Notes under the pieces: generated by a model
The model's database searches: none
Told to the model about the DNA's origin: nothing
What the model saw: only the letters and a program-made list of their open reading frames with translations
From: Colwellia piezophila ATCC BAA-637
GTDB taxonomy: Bacteria > Pseudomonadota > Gammaproteobacteria > Enterobacterales > Alteromonadaceae
DNA length: 64,000 nt
Assembly: GCF_000378625.1 (NCBI RefSeq)
Contig: NZ_KB905167.1
Span: 186,001 to 250,000, forward strand
Reading direction: 5' to 3'
Shown here: positions 57,347 through 64,000 of the stretch, in pieces
How the letters are laid out: each line of letters opens with the position of its first letter
Position numbering within the stretch: the stretch's first letter is position 1
Position numbers and translations under genes: made by a program

Positions 57347-58951
57347 TTGACACTATCGTTAACTGATTATATTGGCGCTTTTAGCCAAAGTGAAAATTTG
57401 GCTGCCGTAGCAGGCATTGGCCGCGGTATTGAGCGGGAAGCATTACGAATATTACCTGAAGGTAAATTATCTGAGCATGGTCATTACCACCAGCTTGGCT
57501 CAGCACTAACCCATGGACAGATAACTACCGATTATTCAGAAACATTACTTGAATTCATTACCCCCGTTAGTCATTCTCCAGAGCAAGCTATTGCTCAGCT
57601 TCAAGATATACAAAAATTTACTTTTGAGAATATTGAAGGGGAACTACTGTGGCCTATGAGTATGCCATGTTTTGTTAGCGATGCTGAAAAAATACCGCTG
57701 GCGCAATACGGTAGCTCAAACATAGGTAAAATGAAGACAGTGTACCGTCAGGGTTTGAAAAATCGTTATGGCTCGATGATGCAAGTTATCTCGGGTATTC
57801 ATTTTAACTTTTCATTTTCGCAAGATTTCTGGCAAGTACAGCAACAACTGCATGACTCGGTAAAAATAAAGTCGCCAGGTGAGCAGTCATTACCTCTTGA
57901 TGACTTCATTTCAGCACGATATTTTTCTATTTTAAGAAACTATAAACGTTTTTGCTGGTTAATTCCTTACCTATACGGTAGCTCTCCGGCAATCTGTGGT
58001 TCGTTTTTACAAGGTAAAGAACAAAAGTTGCCTTTTAAAAAGACTAAACATGGCGCCTTGTACCTTGAACATGCAACGTCACTGCGCATGAGTGACCTGG
58101 GTTATACCAGCTCTGAGCAGTCAGCATTAAAAATTTGCTATAACAACTTGGCCGATTATGTTGATGGTGTACAGCAAGCGATCAAACTAAAATCGAAAGA
58201 TTTCGCTGATATTGGCATTAAAGTTAATGGTCAATACCAACAGCTTAACGATAACGTGCTACAGATTGAAAATGAATTATATGCACCCATACGCCCTAAA
58301 CGCGTTGCTAAATCTGGAGAGAAACCTTCAGTTGCATTAGGAGAACGTGGGGTCGAGTACATAGAAGTAAGAGCACTTGATGTTAATCCTTTTTCAGATA
58401 CTGGTATTAGCATCGAACAAGTTCATTTCTTAGATATATTCCTGACCTTTTGCGCTTTTGTTGATAATGAAGAGTTTGATTGTTCGGCACAAAAAATTCA
58501 TGAGTCGAATATGAATGAGGTAGTAATGCGGGGTCGAGATCCAAAATTATTACTGTCTGATACTAATAGCGAGGGTGAAGTCGAACTTAAATCTATTTCT
58601 ACCTGGGGTAATGAACTGTTTGCAGAAATGCAGCAAGTGGCCGTTCTGTTAGATCGCGCTTATCAAACGACTAATTACAGCGAAGCTATTATTCGTGAGC
58701 AAGCTAAGATCAATGATGCTAGTTTAACACCCTCAGCGCAGTTACTAGCCATTATAAAAGAGCAAAGCTTATCGCAATATGCTTTGGATATAGCGAGCCA
58801 ATATCAGCAGGAGGCTAAAGACCGTGCCTACCAGTTTTATCAACAAGATTTTTTTGATGCGAGTGTGCCAGCATCACATCAAGCACAAGCTGAAATTGAA
58901 GCGAATGATAAACTGAACTTCGATGATTTTTTATCTGATTATTTCGCCTAA
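57347..58951 (+). CDS. gshA: Glutamate-cysteine ligase
   Basis: A 534-residue ligase (E. coli GshA 518), first step of glutathione synthesis. GIGRGIEREALRI at residues 23-35, the TDYSETLLEFITPV box and YGSMMQVISGIHFNFS are typical of the proteobacterial GshA family. Translation starts at TTG 57347 with AGGA upstream; E. coli gshA also uses TTG. Complete. No + strand terminator follows; instead a long non-coding repeat region begins. Confidence 0.96.
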   Translation: MTLSLTDYIGAFSQSENLAAVAGIGRGIEREALRILPEGKLSEHGHYHQLGSALTHGQITTDYSETLLEFITPVSHSPEQAIAQLQDIQKFTFENIEGELLWPMSMPCFVSDAEKIPLAQYGSSNIGKMKTVYRQGLKNRYGSMMQVISGIHFNFSFSQDFWQVQQQLHDSVKIKSPGEQSLPLDDFISARYFSILRNYKRFCWLIPYLYGSSPAICGSFLQGKEQKLPFKKTKHGALYLEHATSLRMSDLGYTSSEQSALKICYNNLADYVDGVQQAIKLKSKDFADIGIKVNGQYQQLNDNVLQIENELYAPIRPKRVAKSGEKPSVALGERGVEYIEVRALDVNPFSDTGISIEQVHFLDIFLTFCAFVDNEEFDCSAQKIHESNMNEVVMRGRDPKLLLSDTNSEGEVELKSISTWGNELFAEMQQVAVLLDRAYQTTNYSEAIIREQAKINDASLTPSAQLLAIIKEQSLSQYALDIASQYQQEAKDRAYQFYQQDFFDASVPASHQAQAEIEANDKLNFDDFLSDYFA

Positions 58952-59007
58952 AATCTCGAGTGAAAGTTTACCTGACTAAGGGGATTGGTAAGAGCTGAAA
59001 AAAAGGT

Positions 59008-59034
59008 AAAAAAAAGCGCGTCTAGTTGACGCGC
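59008..59034 (-). terminator. Terminator-like hairpin facing left, before the repeat array
   Basis: GCGCGTC and GACGCGC form a 7-bp stem; on the - strand it is followed by eight T. No - strand gene lies to its right within 2 kb, so it would terminate only transcripts coming from the repeat array. It has no T-run for the + strand gshA. The stretch 59036-59292 after it holds nothing that I can name. Confidence 0.6.
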
Positions 59035-59292
59035 CGTATATGTTAAGTAAAGCTAATTAAATAGTTACTTAAACTAAATGAAAGCAATCCAGGGAAGGAA
59101 CTTTCATATGTTATGACTTACAGTCAAACAATAAGTTCACTTTATTTAAAAATAAGTTATTTATTCACTGCTCTTTATTGTGATAACCCCACCAAAAGCA
59201 ACCTCAATGGCTAATGTTAGCTATTAAATCTCAATAAAATTATCGTATAAATTGCGACATCGTTATTAAGCCATCTCTTAGCTCGTTACCTC

Positions 59293-60120
59293 GAGCGGAA
59301 TAACATCTTGGTTATGTTATTTAAACAAAGCTCATCACTTCATAGACAAAAAAATACGCTCACCTAAAAGGTATGCGCATAAAACATGAAACGTATCTGA
59401 AGAGAGCGGAGTAACATTATGGATTTGTTATTTAAACTAAGCTCATCACATCAAAGACAAAAAAAATGCGCTCACCTAAAAAGGTATGCGCATAAAATAA
59501 AACACTAGGGAATAACATAACTATTAAGTCAGAGTACCGTTTCTTTGTTTAGTTCAAATTAATTTATCTAAAAGAGCGGAATAACATCACGGTTATGCTG
59601 TTTAATAAACACTAGACAAAAAAGACAAAAAAGACAAAAAAAATGCGCTCACCGAAAAAGGTATGCGCATAAAACATAAAACGTATCTAAAGAGAGCGGA
59701 ATAACATCACGGTTATGCTGTTTAATAAACACTAGACAAAAAAGACAAAAAAAATGCGCTCACCGAAAAAGGTATGCGCATAAAACATAAAACGTATCTA
59801 AAGAGAGCGGAATAACATCACGGTTATGCTGTTTAATAAACACTAGACAAAAAAGACAAAAAAAATGCGCTCACCGAAAAAGGTATGCGCATAAAATAAA
59901 ACACTAAGGGAATAACATAACTATTAAATCAGAGTACAGTTTCTTTGTTTAGTTCAAATTAATTTAACTAAAAGAGCGGAATAACATCATTATTATGGCA
60001 CTTATTAAATTTTAGATAAAAAAATGCGCTTACCTATAAAGGTATGCGCATAAAACACTAAGGGAATAACATAACTGTTAAGTGAGAGTGCTGTTTCTTT
60101 AGTTAGTTCAAATTATTTTC
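59293..60120 (-). repeat. Tandem array of six repeat units, each with a terminator-like hairpin on the - strand
   Basis: Units start at 59293, 59404, 59574, 59694, 59805 and 59974 with GAGCGGAATAACAT (or a close variant). Each holds a hairpin of the form TGCGC...ACC-loop-GGT...GCGCA (59355-59379, 59467-59492, 59644-59669, 59755-59780, 59866-59891, 60025-60050). On the - strand every hairpin is followed by seven or more T. Two kinds of tail occur: short (units 1, 3, 4; ~111-120 bases) and long (units 2, 5, 6; ~142-170 bases, with GGGAATAACATAACT and TTTCTTTGTTTAGTTCAAATTA). Units 3-5 are almost identical over 110 bases. No open frame runs through the array. Confidence 0.85.
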
Positions 60121-60238
60121 ATTTATAATCAAACTTTATTGAAATAGTGTCGTTCGATTAAAAATTTTCAGCAATGAGTGCCATTAATACAGGCTTTCTG
60201 GCATGATAAAGCCAGATTTAAGTAACTGTTAATTGTTT

Positions 60239-60859
60239 ATGCCTTCAAGTAAAACTGTATTGGTCGCCGCAATGAGTGTTTTAATGCTTGCTAGTTGTGC
60301 AACTCCCCCTCCGAAAAACCCTGAGAATATTTGTGAGATATTTCGAGAACATCGTGATTGGTACTTTGCTGCCAAAGATGTCCGTGAGCGCTGGGGAGTC
60401 CCTATTCATGTACCGATGAGTATGATGTATCAAGAGAGCTCTTTTCGTCACGATGCTATTCCACCAATGGATTACCTCTTTGGTTTTATACCTTGGGGTA
60501 GGGTGAGTAGTGCCTATGGTTACGCTCAGGCTAAAACCATGACTTGGAAAGACTACGTTAGGGAAACAGGTAACTCAGGTGCTGATCGCGATGATTTTGA
60601 AGACGCTATCGACTTTATGGGCTGGTTTATTTTTAAAACCCAAAAAGTGAATGGTGTTTCTAAGTGGGACGCCTATAGCCAGTACTTAAACTACCATGAA
60701 GGTTGGGGTGGTTTTAAGAATAAAAGTTACAAGAAGAAGCCGTGGCTAGTGAAAGTTTCGCGTAAAGTTGATAACCGTGCACGACGTTACAGTAGCCAGC
60801 TAAAAAGCTGTGAAGAAGACCTCAATCATGGTTGGCTATGGCGATTATTCTTTGAGTGA
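60239..60859 (+). CDS. Lipoprotein with SLT/lytic transglycosylase-like fold
   Basis: A 206-residue lipoprotein. The signal ends in LASC (Cys20) followed by ATPPPKNPEN. VPIHVPMSMMYQESSFRHDA contains the catalytic-Glu pattern of SLT-type lytic transglycosylases (Glu66), and SSAYGYAQAKTMTWKDY matches the conserved AxGlxQ-like segment. The end NYHEGWGGFKNKSYKKKPWLVKVSRKVDNRARRY is typical of a group annotated as transglycosylase-SLT-domain lipoproteins. Expected to act on peptidoglycan from the outer membrane. ATG 60239 is preferred over a TTG six bases earlier; neither has a strong ribosome site. Confidence 0.8.
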   Translation: MPSSKTVLVAAMSVLMLASCATPPPKNPENICEIFREHRDWYFAAKDVRERWGVPIHVPMSMMYQESSFRHDAIPPMDYLFGFIPWGRVSSAYGYAQAKTMTWKDYVRETGNSGADRDDFEDAIDFMGWFIFKTQKVNGVSKWDAYSQYLNYHEGWGGFKNKSYKKKPWLVKVSRKVDNRARRYSSQLKSCEEDLNHGWLWRLFFE

Positions 60860-61106
60860 AACAGTTACAGGCATAAAAACAATAATGGCAAATTCTATCC
60901 GGTAAATAAATGTAATTAATAATTTCTTCATCCGCATAAAGCCTGCCATATTGTTCTTTTTAAAATAAAAAATTGTTTAGCCTAGCTGTGGTGACTGCTG
61001 CAGTAATAGCTAGCCTTTTCATCACCAAACAGAAAAAAAAAGACGGTGATATTGTTAAATAGTTGTTGAAATAACTAAAGGCTGCTACTGATAGGGTTGG
61101 CAAATG

Positions 61107-61167
61107 TTATCCACAGAAATTGTGGAAAGCTTAATAAGGATATTCGAAAGCTTAACTCTGTGGATAA
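61107..61167. promoter_or_regulatory. Two perfect DnaA boxes in inverted orientation
   Basis: TTATCCACA at 61107-61115 and TGTGGATAA at 61159-61167 face each other across 43 bases; two AAAGCTTAA copies lie between. The region is in the 60860-61195 gap, just past the corB-like gene end. Otherwise the gap holds only a 29-codon hydrophobic frame (60973-61062). Confidence 0.45.
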
Positions 61168-61195
61168 CTTTGTGATTAACTTTGTAACTGTTTAA

Positions 61196-62500
61196 TTATT
61201 CGTCTTCTGGGTTATTATTAATATAATACTCGGGCATCACCCGCACCGTTTTAATCATATTGTCTGCAACATCAATGATCTCGATAGGGTAGCCGGCAAC
61301 ACGAAGACTAATGTTATTGTGCGGAATCACTTCTAAGTACTCTATTATCAAGCCGTTTAACGTCTTAGGGCCATCTGTGGGTAATTTCCATGACATTTCT
61401 TTATTAATATCACGAATACTGGCGCTACCATCGACTAAGTAGCTGCCATCAGGCTGCAGATTAACTTCATCACGGGTTGTTGGCGTCATGGTTGTGGTAA
61501 AATCACCAACAATTTCTTCAAGAATATCTTCTAAAGTGACTAAGCCTTGAATATCACCATATTCATCAACCACTAATCCTAAACGTTCTTTAGCATGTTG
61601 AAACTTAAGCAGTTGAATATTAAGAGGTGTACCTTCTGGAACAAAGTACAGTTCACGCACAGCTCGCAGCAATGTTGCTTTAGTAAATTGCTTTTTCGAT
61701 AACAGTTTTAGTGCATCCCTTGCATGAATGTAACCAACAACATCATCAATGCTATCGCGGTAAAGCAGCACGCGTGTGTGATTCGCTTGGGTGAGTTGCT
61801 TTTGAATTTTGCTCCAATCATCATTAACATCTATGCCTACTAAATCACTGCGAGGTATCATGATATCTTCAACGACGACTTTCTCTAAGTCTAAGATACC
61901 GACGAGCATATCTTGATCGCGTGGATGTAACAAAGCGCCGGATTCATTTACTACGGTTCTTAATTCTTCACTGCTAAGGCTATGTTGCTCCCTTTGTTCG
62001 GCATTAATACCTAAAAGCATTAAGATGCCATTGGTTATCCAGTTAACGGTAACTACAAAAGGCAACATGACTTTTAATAACAGTGATAAAAGAATTGAAC
62101 TAGGAAAGGCTATTTTCTCTGGGTATAAGGCTGCCAGGGTTTTCGGGGTAACTTCAGCAAAAATAAGGATGACTAGGGTTAATATAATGGTGGCAGTTAA
62201 TACCCCCACATCTGCTGAGATGCCCATCTCGTTAGAAATACGCAAAGCAATGATAGTAGCAATTGCAGAAGCTGCAATATTAACGAGGTTATTACCAATA
62301 AGGATTAAACCAATAAGACGGTCTGGTCGACTAAGCAACTTGCTTACCCGCATAGCGCCCTTATGTTTTTGCTTTTCAAGGTGGCGTAAGCGATAACGAT
62401 TGAGTGACATCATGCCTGTTTCAGAGCTTGAGAAATAGGCGGAAATAAAGATTAAGATGCCAAGAGTGGTAAAGAGCATCTGGGTGGATATACTGTCCAA
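61196..62500 (-). CDS. corB: CNNM/CorC-type transporter (CorB-like, YfjD)
   Basis: A 434-residue membrane protein. An N-terminal DUF21 domain with about four hydrophobic segments (LFTTLGILIFISAYFSSSETGMMSLN, then the RLIGLILIGNNLVNIAAS segment) is followed by two CBS domains (VVEDIMIPRSDLVGID; LYFVPEGTPLNIQLL with GLVVDEYGDIQGLVTLEDILEEIVGD) and a C-terminal CorC/HlyC domain. Members are linked to Mg2+/Co2+ handling. Start is TTG 62500 with AAGGA upstream. It is adjacent to ypjD and ffh, as in E. coli. Confidence 0.88.
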   Translation of the reverse strand: MDSISTQMLFTTLGILIFISAYFSSSETGMMSLNRYRLRHLEKQKHKGAMRVSKLLSRPDRLIGLILIGNNLVNIAASAIATIIALRISNEMGISADVGVLTATIILTLVILIFAEVTPKTLAALYPEKIAFPSSILLSLLLKVMLPFVVTVNWITNGILMLLGINAEQREQHSLSSEELRTVVNESGALLHPRDQDMLVGILDLEKVVVEDIMIPRSDLVGIDVNDDWSKIQKQLTQANHTRVLLYRDSIDDVVGYIHARDALKLLSKKQFTKATLLRAVRELYFVPEGTPLNIQLLKFQHAKERLGLVVDEYGDIQGLVTLEDILEEIVGDFTTTMTPTTRDEVNLQPDGSYLVDGSASIRDINKEMSWKLPTDGPKTLNGLIIEYLEVIPHNNISLRVAGYPIEIIDVADNMIKTVRVMPEYYINNNPEDE

Positions 62501-62648
62501 GAAAGGATTTCCTTTATTTAAAAAAAAGAGTTTAAAGTTAGAGTTTAAAGTAAAAGTCTAAAGTAAAATTTAACACTAAAATAATTAAATAACACCGCTG
62601 AGCTATAGTGGTGTTATGGCGACAATAACAGGCTTGTTTAGCCGTTAT

Positions 62649-63446
62649 TTATAAAATGAATTCTTTAACCAAGCGACTGCCAAAATAGGCAAGGGTAAGT
62701 AAGCCACTAGCACTGACCATTAACACTAAAACTCGATGGCCGCGCCAACCCCGGCCAAAATGTCCCAAAAGAATCAGGCTGTAAATAATAAAGGCGAGTA
62801 ATGACAGTACCGTTTTATGAGCGTTCTCCTTAGCGAGAAAACCCTCTAAAAAAGCAAAGCCGATGACTTCACTAATAAATAAGATTAACGTCCCTACGGC
62901 TAAAATCTTGAAAAGCTGCTTTTCCACTTGCATAAGTGGTGGTAAATGAGCGACCGCAGTTAGGTTTTTGCTTTTAAGCTTAAAGTTAATATAAGTGACT
63001 TGAAAGGCAAATAATGTCGCAATAATTAATACGCAATAAGCTATTAGAGCAAAACTGATATGACTTAATAGCACAACTTTCTCAATCACTAGCGGGATTG
63101 AATCAACAGGGGGAAGAAATATCATAACCAACTGCCATAAACCGGTGAAGCCATAGACAACAGGGAGTAATAAATTGACTTTAAAGCGTAAAGCGACCGA
63201 TGTGACTACCAAGGTGATTACTAAGCTGACTAAGGAAATTACATTGGGTAAATTAAAGTTTATTTTGTCTTGAGAGAAGAATAGTACAGCATCATTAAAA
63301 CCGTGCACTATCATAGCCGCGGTAGCTAAACTTAATACTAAGGTGATATTCGGCCCTTTAGGATGAAACAACCGTGTGACGATTGCCAATGTAGCAAGTA
63401 TATAAAGCAAAAAAGATAAACTTGAACCTAATACCAAAAAATCCAC
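62649..63446 (-). CDS. ypjD: YpjD/CcsA-like inner membrane protein
   Basis: A 265-residue protein with eight hydrophobic segments and the cytochrome-c assembly (CcsA/HemX) pattern: the loop HISFALIAYCVLIIATLFAFQ with a conserved His, and HFGRGWRGHR near the C terminus with further His residues. In E. coli it lies beside ffh and yfjD and is a proposed partner of the CorB-type protein. Starts at GTG 63446. It is divergent from ffh with a 364-base gap. The heme role is inference from the family. Confidence 0.85.
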   Translation of the reverse strand: MDFLVLGSSLSFLLYILATLAIVTRLFHPKGPNITLVLSLATAAMIVHGFNDAVLFFSQDKINFNLPNVISLVSLVITLVVTSVALRFKVNLLLPVVYGFTGLWQLVMIFLPPVDSIPLVIEKVVLLSHISFALIAYCVLIIATLFAFQVTYINFKLKSKNLTAVAHLPPLMQVEKQLFKILAVGTLILFISEVIGFAFLEGFLAKENAHKTVLSLLAFIIYSLILLGHFGRGWRGHRVLVLMVSASGLLTLAYFGSRLVKEFIL

Positions 63447-63762
63447 TAAAATCCCCTAAAACAGCTGACAGTATCGATTAAAAACTGATTCTATCAGATA
63501 AACACTTCAGCGCCATGTGATTAGCACAAAGTATTGACTTAAATTAAGGGAAACCAAGCGCCGTTGTTTTCACCAAGGCTAAAGTTTTCTGATAGGTAGC
63601 AAGAATAACTGTGTTTTTCAGTACCCAATGATGGTGAAAGGATTAAATAAATTTAGTTCGATTATACGATGATTTTCATAGGTGATAGGCCATCACAGTG
63701 AATAATATAACGTCAAAATGTTACACGATATTTTATGCTGTCGCATATTTTCGATATTTGGG

Positions 63763-63768
63763 TATAAT
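63763..63768 (+). promoter_or_regulatory. Possible -10 box for ffh
   Basis: A perfect TATAAT 42 bases before the ffh start, but no good -35 at 16-18 bases. The rest of the 63447-63810 gap shows nothing that I can name. Confidence 0.35.
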
Positions 63769-63810
63769 AGCAGCATTAACCTTATCAATATTTCGCTGTT
63801 AGAGTATTCC

Positions 63811-64000
63811 ATGTTTGACAATCTTTCCGAACGCTTAAGCAAAACGCTTAAAAATATAAGTGGCCGCGGCCGTTTAACCGAAGACAATATCAAAGAAACC
63901 TTACGCGAAGTGCGTATGGCCTTACTTGAAGCAGATGTCGCCTTACCTGTTATTCGTGAATTTGTTGCCAAAGTAAAAGAGCAGGCAGTGGGTACAGATG
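63811..64000 (+). CDS. ffh: Signal recognition particle protein Ffh, N-terminal start (cut by window edge)
   Basis: The first 63 codons from ATG 63811 read MFDNLSERLSKTLKNISGRG, followed by RLTEDNIKETLREVRMALLEADVALPVI, the start of the helical N domain of Ffh/SRP54. The GTPase domain is beyond the window. Ffh targets membrane proteins cotranslationally to FtsY. Adjacent to ypjD and corB as in E. coli. Confidence 0.96.
   Translation, partial: MFDNLSERLSKTLKNISGRGRLTEDNIKETLREVRMALLEADVALPVIREFVAKVKEQAVGTD

Noticed and set aside
59293..60120. Tandem array as a possible CRISPR
   Set aside because: Units are repeated almost over their whole length; there are no unique spacers of constant size, and no cas genes are in the window.
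63693..63971. 92-codon - strand frame over the ffh start
   Set aside because: Antisense to the clearly recognised ffh N terminus and its promoter region.

Overview
The window looks like chromosomal DNA of an AT-rich marine gammaproteobacterium of the order Alteromonadales. The gene orders nadB / rpoE-rseABC / lepA-lepB-rnc-era-recO-pdxJ, barA / rlmD-relA-mazG, pyrG-eno and fldB / dsbC-recJ-prfB-lysS are those of Shewanella, Colwellia and their relatives. The proteins resemble that group, and many intergenic gaps hold short palindromic repeats. A Colwellia-like genome is my best guess. This is inference, because no rRNA or other species marker is present. I see no rRNA, tRNA, CRISPR array, prophage or complete insertion sequence.

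Layout. 1-1.7 kb: the start of ygfZ (-), a repeat element, then sdhE and the overlapping ygfX. 1.7-12.8 kb: nadB (-), facing a long + strand block that carries the envelope-stress sigma factor and its regulators (rpoE-rseA-rseB-rseC), then lepA, lepB, rnc, era, recO and pdxJ. pdxJ runs into a repeat element that supplies its last codons, and acpS, its usual neighbour, is not there. 13-26.5 kb: a small unknown gene, barA (-), rlmD, relA, mazG, an RNA methyltransferase, a YbaN-like membrane protein, a DUF4202 protein (-), pyrG and eno. 26.5-36.4 kb: an almost exact 163-bp direct duplication after eno, a hydrolase, a DUF3545 protein and transaldolase (all -), yaaA, a TIGR03546/TIGR03545 pair, aqpZ, srmB (-) and fldB (-), with four more repeat elements between them. 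36.6-47 kb: dsbC, recJ, a truncated fetB remnant, a head-GIN lipoprotein, an amidohydrolase, a two-component pair, prfB (with its programmed frameshift) and lysS. 47-61 kb: an ABC ATPase plus an ABC-permease/M1-peptidase fusion, a sodium-dependent transporter, an RluA-type pseudouridine synthase (-), an M16 peptidase lipoprotein, gshA, a 1.3-kb non-coding repeat array and an SLT-like lipoprotein. 61-64 kb: corB-like and ypjD-like genes (-) and the start of ffh (+), the arrangement known from E. coli.

Most genes are core housekeeping: stringent response, envelope stress, translation (EF4, RF2, LysRS), secretion (LepB, Ffh), disulfide isomerisation, RNA processing, and NAD, PLP, CTP and glutathione synthesis. 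The unusual content is mostly non-coding: (1) a six-unit tandem array at 59.3-60.1 kb in which each unit carries a hairpin followed by a T-run on the - strand; (2) degenerate, codon-aligned second copies of the 3' ends of prfB and of the sodium-dependent transporter, just downstream of each gene; (3) a modular family of repeats with TATACCC termini, one of which has become the end of pdxJ; (4) a fetB remnant starting at a perfect 19-bp inverted repeat. The array is the best candidate here for something undescribed, but its function cannot be read from sequence alone.
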